From JADKIH01 sp043747595 (GTDB taxonomy: Bacteria; Bacteroidota; Bacteroidia; AKYH767-A; 2013-40CM-41-45): a stretch of DNA of 64,000 bases. Shown piece by piece: positions 28,083-36,779 of this stretch. The stretch covers positions 6,467 through 70,466 of the forward strand of contig JAYTOX010000054.1 in the NCBI GenBank assembly GCA_043747595.1, written 5' to 3'. Within the stretch, counting starts at the first letter, position 1. Every line of letters starts with the position of its first letter. Both the position numbers and the translations under genes were made by a program. The notes under the pieces are model-generated. The model was not told the origin of the DNA. It saw only the letters and a list, made by a program, of their open reading frames with translations, and did not search any database.

Positions 28083-28772
28083 ATGGAAAATCATCTATCA
28101 TTGAAATTATGGGCAGAAGAAGATCGGCCGAGAGAGAAGTTAATGACAAAAGGCAGGCATACCTTGAGTGATGCAGAACTTTTAGCAATTTTAATTGGTA
28201 CCGGAACGAAAAACGAAACCGCAGTTGAGTTAGCGAGAAAAGTATTAATTACCCATGAAAACAGTCTGAACAAACTAAGTAAACTGAATGTAAACGATCT
28301 GACAAAAATAAAAGGCATAGGGCAAGCCAAGGCAATTAACATTTTGGCTGCATTAGAATTAGGCAAACGAAGAAGAGAAATAATAGAAAGCAAAGTTGCG
28401 CAGATTACAAGTAGTAAAGACGCCGTTGATATTTTTCAGCCAATACTTGGAGATCTACTACACGAAGAATTTTGGGTTTTGTTCTTGAATAGAGCTAATA
28501 GAATTTTAAAAAAACAACAAATTAGTACAGGAGGAATGAGTGGAACCGTTGCAGATCCACGAATGATATTCAAAGCAGCACTCGATGAAAAGGCGATTGC
28601 AATAATTTTATGTCATAATCACCCTTCCGGAAATACGCAACCAAGCAGTGCCGATATTCAGTTAACAAAAAATATTGTAGAGGCCGGAAAAGTATTGGAG
28701 ATAAACGTACTTGACCATCTGATAATAACTCAAAGCAGCTTTTATAGCTTTGCTGACGAGGGCATAATTTAG
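28083..28772 (+). CDS. radC: RadC/JAB domain protein
   Basis: The protein has 229 residues from ATG 28083 (MENHLSLKLWAEEDRPREKL, the family start); an in-frame TTG at 28023 falls in the rpsT terminator and is rejected. N-terminal helix-hairpin-helix about 20-90 (LTKIKGIGQAKAINILAALE). The JAMM metal motif is in ILCHNHPSGNTQPSSADI near residues 177-194. RadC proteins are metal-dependent JAB-fold proteins with an unsettled role; many lie near DNA repair or mobile genes. Here it is next to rpsT only. Confidence 0.93.
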   Translation: MENHLSLKLWAEEDRPREKLMTKGRHTLSDAELLAILIGTGTKNETAVELARKVLITHENSLNKLSKLNVNDLTKIKGIGQAKAINILAALELGKRRREIIESKVAQITSSKDAVDIFQPILGDLLHEEFWVLFLNRANRILKKQQISTGGMSGTVADPRMIFKAALDEKAIAIILCHNHPSGNTQPSSADIQLTKNIVEAGKVLEINVLDHLIITQSSFYSFADEGII

Positions 28773-28834
28773 ATTCATTTTTATGGCAATTCAATAACAA
28801 AGATATATCTTAGCAACCATAGCAAAAGATACCA

Positions 28835-30136
28835 TTGTTACTGATTTATACCACAGCATCGACGCCAAGATTGCGTTACATTTTTGATTTGATCTTAACT
28901 GATCTTTCAGGAATTTCTTTTGAATTAACTCAAGATGCTGATCAATTTATTTTTCATACAGGTCCCAAATTCAATTATAGCGAAAAGTTATTCGGAGATG
29001 AATTATTTTTTTTCGCATCAAAAATATTATTCGAGAAAAAAATTCAATCACAAGATCTATCTGTATTAGACTGGAACGATACTAAAGCTTTTTTTGCAAC
29101 ACATCCAAAATACATACTTCCCTTCGACCCATTCGCGGCTTCGTTTTATATGGTAACGAGATACGAAGAATATCTTCCGTTTATTCCTGACAAACATGGC
29201 CGTTTTGAAGCGTCGGAGAGTATGGCTTTTCAGAAAGGATTTTTGCAGAAACCGATTGTAAATATTTACGCAAAAAAAATTAAAGAGATTTTATTGGATC
29301 TTTTTCCAACTTTACCACATCAAGAAAAAAAATACCAATATATATCTACAATCGACATTGATAATGCATGGGCTTTTAAACACAAAGGAATAATAAGAAC
29401 CGGCGGTGCACTTATTCGTTCACTGAGTAAATTAGAACTTAAAGATGTATTTGAAAGATTGAGTGTGCTCTTCAATAAAAAAAAAGACCCATACGATACA
29501 TACGATCATTTGTTTGAGATACAGAGTAAATACAATTTAAAAAGTATTTTCTTTTTTCTGCTGGCAGACTATGGCGAGAATGACAAAAATGTATCGATTG
29601 CTCAGATAAAATTCCAGTCATTAATTAAAAAAATAGCCGACTATTGTGAAGTTGGTATTCATCCATCGTATGCTTCCAATCTCGAAATAAATAAATTAAA
29701 GCTAGAACAAAAAAGACTTCAAAAGATTATTAGGCGAGAGATTAAATTAAGTCGCCAACATTTTTTGAAGTTAACATTCCCAAGAACGTATCATGATTTG
29801 ATTGATTGCGATATTACAGATGATTATACGATGGGATTCTCAGGAGAAATAGGATTTAGAGCCGGGATCTGTTCATCCTATTATTTTTATGATCTGGATA
29901 GAGACGCTCCAACACGCTTGAGAATTCACCCTTTCGCAGTGATGGACGCTACACTAAGATATTACATGAAAATTCAACCTGCTGAAGTGATGAGTTATGT
30001 AGGCCCGTTGATAAAACAAGTGAGAGCAGTAAATGGAACATTTATTTCACTGTGGCACAATGAATCGTTGTCGGGAATAAAACCATGGGAAGGATGGCAA
30101 GAAGTATATGAAGAGATAGTAAAAGCAGCAAGATAA
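28835..30136 (+). CDS. Polysaccharide deacetylase family protein
   Basis: The protein has 433 residues starting at TTG 28835; the frame is closed by a stop just upstream and has no closer ATG. The N-terminal 150 residues resemble the DUF7033-type partner domain (TPRLRYIFDLILTDLSGI, FAASFYMVTRYEEYLPF). The NodB-like part shows YISTIDIDNAW near 170, GIHPSYAS near 276, and FPRTYHDLIDCDITDDYTMG near 311-330. The family is found with envelope polysaccharide genes. The next gene starts 1 bp after this stop. The substrate is unknown. Confidence 0.82.
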   Translation: MLLIYTTASTPRLRYIFDLILTDLSGISFELTQDADQFIFHTGPKFNYSEKLFGDELFFFASKILFEKKIQSQDLSVLDWNDTKAFFATHPKYILPFDPFAASFYMVTRYEEYLPFIPDKHGRFEASESMAFQKGFLQKPIVNIYAKKIKEILLDLFPTLPHQEKKYQYISTIDIDNAWAFKHKGIIRTGGALIRSLSKLELKDVFERLSVLFNKKKDPYDTYDHLFEIQSKYNLKSIFFFLLADYGENDKNVSIAQIKFQSLIKKIADYCEVGIHPSYASNLEINKLKLEQKRLQKIIRREIKLSRQHFLKLTFPRTYHDLIDCDITDDYTMGFSGEIGFRAGICSSYYFYDLDRDAPTRLRIHPFAVMDATLRYYMKIQPAEVMSYVGPLIKQVRAVNGTFISLWHNESLSGIKPWEGWQEVYEEIVKAAR

Positions 30137-30137
30137 A

Positions 30138-31055
30138 TTGATCCACTACATTAAACATACAGAAATAGATAAAAAAAAATGGGATGAATGTGTTGAATCG
30201 TCGCCATCAGGTCTCGTTTATTTTTCATCGTGGTACTTAGATATTGTTTCACCTGGCTGGGAAGCAATGGTGGAAGATAATTACGAATCCATATTCCCGT
30301 TATGTGGAAGAAAAAAATTCGGTTTTAATTATTTATACCAGCCATTTTTTACTCAGCAGCTGGGATTAATTTCCAAAAATAAAGTCAGTACAAAAGATAA
30401 GCTAGCTAATTTCATAGCTCAGATTCCTTCTAAATTTAAATTAGTAGAAATTAATTTAAATACCGAAAACCATTCTGATCAAATTGAGAAGTACACACTT
30501 CACAAAAAAAGAACTCATCATTTATCTTTAGAAGATTCAGCTGAAAATATCAAGAAAAATTATTCCGAGAATTTATCAAGAAATATAAAAAAAGCAATTA
30601 AAGCTGAAATAAAAATTGAAAGCACGACTGACTATCTTCCAATCATAGAACAATTTAAAAAAGAAAGAGGAAGAACGATAGAAACATTAAAAGAAAAAGA
30701 TTACAAGACACTCATTAGTTTGGTTGAAGAAGGGTTGAGAAAAAAGCAAATAGAAATATATACGGCGTCTAACTCAACCGAAAAGAACATTGCAGGAGCA
30801 ATTTTTTTGAAATCCTTTCACTCCTACATCTTCCTTTTTTCAGCAGTAGGAAACGCCGGAAAGCAAAGTGGAGCAATGAGTTTAATTATAGATCATTTTA
30901 TTGAAAATCATACAATGGAGAATAAACTCCTTGATTTTGAAGGCTCAATGGATGATCAGCTTGCTCGTTTTTATAAAAGTTTTGGTTCGCAGGAAATCGT
31001 ATATTTACAAATCAAAAAGAATAACCTCCCTCCTATCATTCGTCGATTTAAATAA
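30138..31055 (+). CDS. FemAB/GNAT-like acyltransferase
   Basis: The protein has 305 residues from TTG 30138, 1 bp after the deacetylase stop. The layout is that of FemAB-type tandem GNAT proteins: SGLVYFSSWYLDIVSPGW near 24-41, SRNIKKAIKAEIKIE near 145, and the C-terminal GNAT fold with AGAIFLKSFHSYIFLFSAVG and LLDFEGSMDDQLARFYKSFG near residues 269-288. Such proteins add aminoacyl or acyl groups to cell-envelope precursors. Coupling to the deacetylase suggests envelope glycan modification; this is inferred. Confidence 0.72.
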   Translation: MIHYIKHTEIDKKKWDECVESSPSGLVYFSSWYLDIVSPGWEAMVEDNYESIFPLCGRKKFGFNYLYQPFFTQQLGLISKNKVSTKDKLANFIAQIPSKFKLVEINLNTENHSDQIEKYTLHKKRTHHLSLEDSAENIKKNYSENLSRNIKKAIKAEIKIESTTDYLPIIEQFKKERGRTIETLKEKDYKTLISLVEEGLRKKQIEIYTASNSTEKNIAGAIFLKSFHSYIFLFSAVGNAGKQSGAMSLIIDHFIENHTMENKLLDFEGSMDDQLARFYKSFGSQEIVYLQIKKNNLPPIIRRFK

Positions 31056-31065
31056 CTACAAAGCT

Positions 31066-31713
31066 ATGGTACACGATTTAAGTTTAAGCAACTCTATTAT
31101 CAATCAGTTTGTGGCCGAGCTGCGTGATGTTTCCATTCAAGGAGACAGAATGCGTTTTAGAAAAAACCTTGAGCGTATAGGAGAAATTTTTGCTTACGAG
31201 ATTTCCAAGACCATTACTTTTGAAACAAAAGAGATTACAACTCCATTAGGAATTGCTAATGTGCCTGTAATGGCAGAACATCCAATAGTAGGAACAATAT
31301 TGAGAGCCGGACTTCCACTCCATTACGGCTTACTAAATTATTTTGATCAAGCAGACAATGCATTCATTAGTGCGTATAGAAAGCACCATAAAGATGGAAG
31401 CTTCGATATCAAGTTAGAATATGTTGGTAGTCCTTCATTAACAAACAGAGTGTTGATTTTATGTGATCCGATGTTAGCAACAGGATCATCGATGGTGATG
31501 ACTTATAAGGCTCTGATGGATAAAGGCATTCCAAAGCACACGCATATTGTTTGTGCATTGGCAAGTGTACAAGGAATAGAGTATGTAAAAAGAAATATGC
31601 CGGAGAATGTTACTATATGGGCGGCGGCTATTGATGAAGAACTTACGGCGCAATCTTATATTGTTCCAGGACTTGGTGATGCCGGAGATCTTGCCTTTGG
31701 CAGCAAGCTATAA
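31066..31713 (+). CDS. upp: Uracil phosphoribosyltransferase
   Basis: Converts uracil and PRPP to UMP. The protein has 215 residues from ATG 31066; the frame stays open upstream to 30901, but that part only overlaps the previous gene. Signatures: AEHPIVGTILRAGLPLHYGL near 66-85, the PRPP loop CDPMLATGSSMVMTYKAL near 132-149, and the uracil-binding C-terminus YIVPGLGDAGDLAFG. It lies 10 bp after the FemAB-like gene. The family of uridine-type PRTases fits well. Confidence 0.93.
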   Translation: MVHDLSLSNSIINQFVAELRDVSIQGDRMRFRKNLERIGEIFAYEISKTITFETKEITTPLGIANVPVMAEHPIVGTILRAGLPLHYGLLNYFDQADNAFISAYRKHHKDGSFDIKLEYVGSPSLTNRVLILCDPMLATGSSMVMTYKALMDKGIPKHTHIVCALASVQGIEYVKRNMPENVTIWAAAIDEELTAQSYIVPGLGDAGDLAFGSKL

Positions 31714-31745
31714 TCAAAATTCTTTTCTTGGTTTAAACAATTACA

Positions 31746-32315
31746 TTGGAAGGATTTCTTAAAATACTTACGTTAATATTAATTAGCAGTGTAAAATTTG
31801 CTTTTGGTCCATCGTTTGCCTATTTGAATGAGAAATATGATTACACATGGTTGGAGACAAACATCTATGCAATCATGGGAGGAATGATTGGAGTAATTAT
31901 TTTTATACACATTTCTGACTGGCTGATTTCTCTCTGGGAAAAAGTAAGAGAGTTAGTCTTCAAAAGAAAAAGAAGAAGAAATGAAATGTTTTCGGCTCCC
32001 GTGGCCGACACACCCGAGTTCCTGGAAATTCATTATCAATATGTGGAAAGCATGGTTCCACCTACAAAAAAGATTTTCACAAAACGAACAAGAAAAATAG
32101 TTAGAATATGGAAACGATATGGGCTTATGGGATTAGCAGCATTGACACCGGTTATATTTTCTATACCACTCGGAACTTTTTTTATGACACGATTAGAAAA
32201 AAATAAGAAAAAAATAATTCTGTACATGTTCATTTCTATTACTTGTTGGTCGTTGATAATCACAACTTTTTTTCAATTCACAGAAAACAGAACACTCCAC
32301 GATATTATAAAATAA
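31746..32315 (+). CDS. Small membrane protein, unrecognised
   Basis: The protein has 189 residues from TTG 31746, the third TTG start in this run. It has a hydrophobic segment at about 1-20, a second at about 40-62, a basic loop (RKRRRNE) and two more near 125-150 and 158-175. The segment YGLMGLAALTPVIFSIPLGT recalls the small multidrug export protein family, but the match is by eye only. It lies 32 bp after upp. Function unknown. Confidence 0.6.
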   Translation: MEGFLKILTLILISSVKFAFGPSFAYLNEKYDYTWLETNIYAIMGGMIGVIIFIHISDWLISLWEKVRELVFKRKRRRNEMFSAPVADTPEFLEIHYQYVESMVPPTKKIFTKRTRKIVRIWKRYGLMGLAALTPVIFSIPLGTFFMTRLEKNKKKIILYMFISITCWSLIITTFFQFTENRTLHDIIK

Positions 32316-32374
32316 AAAAGCTAATAATTAATCACAGTAATCTTTTTGAAAATTAGATTTACACAAATACCATT

Positions 32375-33070
32375 ATGAGTAGATACAAACATATCTTTTT
32401 TGACCTCGACAATACGATTTGGGATTTTGATAAAAATAGTTTAGAAACTTTAACTAATTTATATATTTCACATAATTTAGAATCGTTAGGAGTACAATCT
32501 TTCGACACATTTCATAAAGCGTATGTAGATAGAAATGCGATGATGTGGGATCAATATCGTTTAGGAAAAATTGATAAGCTTACATTGAGAGATAAACGCT
32601 TTGAGCTAACTTTTTGGGATATGGGTTTGGACCCTGACTTAGTACCTAAAGCACTTGCGATAGATTACCTAAAGCAAAGTCCTTTGAGAAATAAATTATT
32701 CCCACATGCTCATGAAGTGCTAAGCTATTTAAAAGAAAAATATGTACTCCACATTATTACCAATGGATTCGAAGAAGCACAAACAATAAAAATGGAAGCT
32801 TCCGATCTGAATAAGTATTTCGGCGAAGTGATAATAAGTGAGCATACCGGATTTCGCAAACCAGATATAAGGATCTTTGAGTATTCAATACAAAAAACAG
32901 GAGCCGACCCTGAAGAAAGTTTAATGATAGGCGATGGGCTTGAAGTAGATGTGTTAGGAGCAATTTCTGCAGGATGGGATGCAGTGTACTTTAATCCATT
33001 AGAGATTCCACATACCGAATCTCCAACTTATGAGATTCGTTCTTTAGATGAATTAATAAAATTATTGTGA
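32375..33070 (+). CDS. YjjG-type HAD phosphatase
   Basis: The protein has 231 residues. HAD motif I is FFDLDNTIWDFDKNS near residues 9-23, motif II IITNGF near 128, the lysine of motif III in GFRKPDIRIF near 164, and motif IV GDGLEVDVLGA near 187-197. The YjjG family removes phosphate from non-canonical and ordinary pyrimidine nucleotides. Adjacent upp fits a pyrimidine theme but may be chance. Confidence 0.88.
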   Translation: MSRYKHIFFDLDNTIWDFDKNSLETLTNLYISHNLESLGVQSFDTFHKAYVDRNAMMWDQYRLGKIDKLTLRDKRFELTFWDMGLDPDLVPKALAIDYLKQSPLRNKLFPHAHEVLSYLKEKYVLHIITNGFEEAQTIKMEASDLNKYFGEVIISEHTGFRKPDIRIFEYSIQKTGADPEESLMIGDGLEVDVLGAISAGWDAVYFNPLEIPHTESPTYEIRSLDELIKLL

Positions 33071-33089
33071 TAGAAAAATTTCAGAAACA

Positions 33090-33124
33090 AAAAAAGAGGT
33101 TACCCAATGGATAACCTCTTTTTT
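33090..33124. terminator. Bidirectional terminator between HAD and Cys-rich genes
   Basis: AAAAAAGAGGTTA (33090-33102) pairs with TAACCTCTTTTTT (33112-33124). A-rich and T-rich flanks on both sides let it serve the two convergent genes. Confidence 0.85.
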
Positions 33125-33142
33125 ATTGACCTCTAAAAAAAA

Positions 33143-33397
33143 TTATTTTGTTCCGTTAGAAGATTTAGTTGTTTCAGCAGCTTTACCGGCTTTCTCACAA
33201 GCAGCTTTTTGATCGTGAGTACATGCTTTAGCGTCTTTGTTGTTCTTGCAACAAGCAGCATTAGCTTTAGCACAACAAGCAGCTTTTTTCTCTGTTGCCG
33301 CTGGAGCTTTTGTGTTGTCAATTGATTTTGTTTCCTGCGCAAAAGTGCTGGCAGTAAAAATTGCTGTGAAAGCAACGAGGGCGAATACTTTTTTCAT
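33143..33397 (-). CDS. Small secreted Cys-rich protein
   Basis: The protein has 84 residues: a signal peptide MKKVFALVAFTAIFTASTFA with cleavage before QETK, then a Lys/Ala/Cys-rich mature part with two CC pairs (AACCAKANAACCKNN) and two further cysteines. It resembles other short Cys/Lys-rich exported proteins of Bacteroidota and the partial gene at 1-147. The overlapping frame 33133-33375 is a shadow without a plausible signal. Metal or oxidant binding is a guess. Confidence 0.75.
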   Translation of the reverse strand: MKKVFALVAFTAIFTASTFAQETKSIDNTKAPAATEKKAACCAKANAACCKNNKDAKACTHDQKAACEKAGKAAETTKSSNGTK

Positions 33398-33579
33398 TTT
33401 TCTTATTATAGGATTTAAGTTGTTTGTCTTGAATCAAAAATAAACATTTAAAACAATATAATTAATAAGAAAGTTAAGAAGCAGTGTTTTTACCCAAAAA
33501 ATAGCGTTCTTTAACATTGTTTAACTGGGAATAACCACTAAAATCAGGATCGTTTTCATACATTCACGACGATTTACTT

Positions 33580-34812
33580 ATGGACTACAAAGAAAATTTA
33601 AAAGTTGCTTTTCAGTCTGTGCGCAGTCAGATGCTTCGTACAGTATTAACAGCATTGATTATTGGAATTGGCATCATGGCATTAGTGGGCATACTTACAG
33701 CCGTAGATGCAATTAATCATTCTATCAGTGAAAACTTTCAGAGTATGGGATCTAATTCATTCACGATACAAAATCGTGGAATGAATATTCGTATTGGCAA
33801 CAAAGGAAGAAAAGCAAAGAGATTCAAACCGATTGATTATTATCAGGCGACTCGTTTTTTAAAAGAATATACATTTCCATCAACCGTAAGTATCAGCACT
33901 TATGCTTCGCGTGCTTCAACAGTTAAGTATAACGTAAAAAAAACCAATCCTAACATAAGTATTTTGGGAGGAAACGAAAACTATCTTTCTACAGCCGGAT
34001 TTACAATTGACCGTGGAAGAAATTTTTCGGCACATGAAATTGAAACAGCAGACAATGTGGTAATACTTGGAAAAGATGTAGTAGATAAGCTCTTTACTAC
34101 AACAGATCCGATCGATAAAATTGTAGCGATTGGTAGTCAGAAATACAGAGTCATAGGAACGTTAGAAGCAAAAGGATCGTCAATTGGTTTTGGAGGAGAT
34201 AGAACATGTTTAATTCCTGTGTCGAATGTAAAACAAAATTATTATAGACAAGGAATGTCTTTTTCAATTAATGTGAGTGTGAAAGATGTTATTTTAATGG
34301 ATCATGCCATTGGCGAAGCGACGGGATTACTGCGAACAATTCGACAAGTTCATATTGGCGAAGAAGAGAATTTTGAAATTACAAAGAGCGATAGTATTGC
34401 CCAATTATTTATTTCACAAATTTCATTCTTAAGAATCATTGCAATCGTAATTGCATTTATTACTTTACTAGGAGCATCTATTGGATTAATGAATATTATG
34501 CTGGTATCGGTTACAGAGAGGACACGAGAAATTGGAATTAGAAAAGCATTGGGAGCAACGCCGAAAATAATTAAACGACAATTTCTTTATGAGGCTATTC
34601 TGATTTGTCAGATGGGTGGAGTGATTGGAATCATTCTTGGAATTTCTGCAGGAAATATAATGAGTCTAGTTTTAGATTCAGGTTTTTTCATTCCATGGGA
34701 TTGGATTCTACTGGCGTTAGTAATTTGTTTTGTAGTAGGAATAATCAGCGGATTTTATCCGGCATCGAAAGCTTCAAAACTAGATCCGATAGAAGCCCTC
34801 CGCTACGAGTAA
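33580..34812 (+). CDS. MacB/FtsX-type ABC transporter permease
   Basis: The protein has 410 residues. One N-terminal membrane helix (about 18-40, LTALIIGIGIMALVGILTAV), a periplasmic MacB-type domain (about 45-270), and three C-terminal helices (about 285-400) with the FtsX pattern MLVSVTERTREIGIRKALGA and the end GFYPASKASKLDPIEALRYE. Family members pair with an ATPase to act by mechanotransmission (lipoprotein release, efflux). No ATPase is adjacent; the substrate is unknown. Confidence 0.92.
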   Translation: MDYKENLKVAFQSVRSQMLRTVLTALIIGIGIMALVGILTAVDAINHSISENFQSMGSNSFTIQNRGMNIRIGNKGRKAKRFKPIDYYQATRFLKEYTFPSTVSISTYASRASTVKYNVKKTNPNISILGGNENYLSTAGFTIDRGRNFSAHEIETADNVVILGKDVVDKLFTTTDPIDKIVAIGSQKYRVIGTLEAKGSSIGFGGDRTCLIPVSNVKQNYYRQGMSFSINVSVKDVILMDHAIGEATGLLRTIRQVHIGEEENFEITKSDSIAQLFISQISFLRIIAIVIAFITLLGASIGLMNIMLVSVTERTREIGIRKALGATPKIIKRQFLYEAILICQMGGVIGIILGISAGNIMSLVLDSGFFIPWDWILLALVICFVVGIISGFYPASKASKLDPIEALRYE

Positions 34813-34892
34813 ATAGAAATTATTGCACTACATAAACTTTTTATTGAATCAATTTCATAAAATCACTATCTTGTTCAGAAGTACACATTCAA

Positions 34893-36401
34893 ATGAGACT
34901 ACGAAATTTACGTTTAAATTTTAAAATCGCTTTTGCATTTTATTGCTTTGCTTCATTCGTTACAGAAGTAAATGCAATGGTAGCCGATACAGCGTTTATC
35001 AAAACGTATGGCGGAATTAATTCGGAAGCATTCAAAGATATTGTGCAGATAGCAGATAGTGGATTTCTAATGGCCGGTTATACGAACAGCTATGGCAATG
35101 GAAGCAATTCTGTTTATATAGTACGGGTTAAAAAAAATGGAACACATATTTGGTCAAAAACTGTTGGAGGAGTTGGAACAGATTTTGCGAATTCGATGAG
35201 TCAAGACACAAGCGGAAATATTTTTATTGCAGGCACTACGAACAGTTATGGTAATGGAGGATATGATGGTTACCTAATAAAAATGGACACAGCCGGCACA
35301 ATCATTTGGGAAAAAACATTTGGAGGAGTCGATTGGGATTTTTTGAATAGCGTGAAAGTGATGCCCGATCAAAGTGTTTTATTAGCCGGAGAAAGTTATT
35401 CTTTTAGTGGTGGCGGTAGTGATGCTTGGGTTTTACATTTGAATACAAATGGAGACACTACATGGACACATCATTATGGAAATTTCGGGAACGATGCTTT
35501 TAAAGGAATAGAGTTGAGTGCTACAGCAATTTACTTAACAGGTTACTCAGATAGTACAGATGCATCGAGAAAAGACGGACTCTTAGTTAAGTTAGATTAC
35601 GATGGAAATTTAATTTATCAATTACGAAAAAATAACGAAGGCAACGATTTTTTAAATGGCAGTTTAATAGTACCCAATAACAATTTACTTATTTATGGAT
35701 CAACCACAGCAATTGATTCTACACAATCAGATTATTGGATAGAAGAGTTAGACACAAATGGAGTTTCGCAATGGGTTCAGAACAGTTACTTACCACAAAA
35801 CGATTACTTCAATAAAATAATTTCGATTAGTAACAACCGACTTTTAGCCGTTGGGCAATTAGATCCGAGTGGCTTTGGTAGATCGAGTATGTTTGCGCTT
35901 GTAACGAATGCATTTGGGTTTTACGACGACTCGCATAGTTTTGGGGGACCGAATGACGAAGAAGGCAGTAGTGTGATACGAACATTGGATGGCGGGCTTG
36001 CTTTTGTAGGCTACACTACCAGTTATGGAGTAGCGAATAAAGATGCAATGTTGGTATTGTTGAGATCAGATACCAGTGTTACACCAAATTTAGTTTACAA
36101 CAATGTTACCTATTTCGAAACACTTTCTCCGATTGGCGTAATAGAATTAAATAGTCAGTCTGACATTTCAGTATTTCCGAATCCTGCGTTAAGTACAATT
36201 TTTATTCAGTCGAAAGAAAACAAGACAATTGACCGAATAGAGTTGACCGATTTAATAGGTAAAATACTTATTGAGAGTACAGACCGAAACGCAGGATTAA
36301 AAAAAATCGATGTAACATCCATTACAAAAAGTGGAATTTATTTATTAAAAATATTTTCTGCCGGTGAATGGTCTGTGCGTCGAATAGAGATAATTCGATA
36401 A
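34893..36401 (+). CDS. T9SS-exported beta-propeller protein 1
   Basis: The protein has 502 residues: a signal peptide (about 1-28), then repeats of about 52 residues whose units look like AGTTNSYGNGGYDGYLIKMD followed by TIIWEKTFGG. This is the SBBP-like propeller type. The last 80 residues form a type A sorting domain with SVFPNPALSTIFIQ, LTDLIGKILIE and SGIYLLKIFSAGEW. The protein should be passed through the T9SS to the surface or medium. Ligand and role are unknown. Start ATG 34893 gives the full signal peptide. Confidence 0.85.
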   Translation: MRLRNLRLNFKIAFAFYCFASFVTEVNAMVADTAFIKTYGGINSEAFKDIVQIADSGFLMAGYTNSYGNGSNSVYIVRVKKNGTHIWSKTVGGVGTDFANSMSQDTSGNIFIAGTTNSYGNGGYDGYLIKMDTAGTIIWEKTFGGVDWDFLNSVKVMPDQSVLLAGESYSFSGGGSDAWVLHLNTNGDTTWTHHYGNFGNDAFKGIELSATAIYLTGYSDSTDASRKDGLLVKLDYDGNLIYQLRKNNEGNDFLNGSLIVPNNNLLIYGSTTAIDSTQSDYWIEELDTNGVSQWVQNSYLPQNDYFNKIISISNNRLLAVGQLDPSGFGRSSMFALVTNAFGFYDDSHSFGGPNDEEGSSVIRTLDGGLAFVGYTTSYGVANKDAMLVLLRSDTSVTPNLVYNNVTYFETLSPIGVIELNSQSDISVFPNPALSTIFIQSKENKTIDRIELTDLIGKILIESTDRNAGLKKIDVTSITKSGIYLLKIFSAGEWSVRRIEIIR

Positions 36402-36520
36402 AGAATTTCATTTTACATAAGCATAGGTTTTATAAGAAAGGAGTTGACCAACTTTGAGGTACTTGTAAATCATTCGTCGTTAATTTTTCTATTTCAAAGC
36501 AAATAAGGATTGCGTTGATT

Positions 36521-36560
36521 CGAAGAAAATTAAAAGCAAAACTTGTGTATCTGGTACAAT
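36521..36560 (+). repeat. Degenerate fragment of the dispersed repeat
   Basis: GAAAATTAAAAGCA followed by tgtgtatctggtac resembles bases 38759-38802 (the right part of copy A). Short and diverged. Confidence 0.4.
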
Positions 36561-36569
36561 CAAGTTTGA

Positions 36570-36779
36570 TCTATTGCAGAAACAAATTCAATCATTTCAA
36601 AAGAATTCGAAATTCAATATCTAAGGCTTTATGATTATTGTGGCAAATTGGCATTTAAGAGGGAAGGGATAAACTCAAAAGAAATTCCTATCCCTTTATT
36701 ACCAAACGGCTTTTATATTGGACATTTTGTCAACACCAATGGCGACCTTATAAACAACGCGATTTCAATAGTAAAATGA
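36570..36779 (+). pseudogene. Orphan T9SS sorting-domain remnant
   Basis: An open stretch of 69 codons without an ATG runs from just after a TGA to the TGA at 36777-36779. The translation reads like the second half of a type A sorting domain: IQYLRLYDYCGKLAFKR, then PIPLLPNGFYIGHF and NAISIVK at the end. The FPNP strand and any passenger domain are missing. Its TGA overlaps the ATG of the next gene (36776). Most simply it is the tail of a decayed or recombined T9SS cargo gene. Confidence 0.6.
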
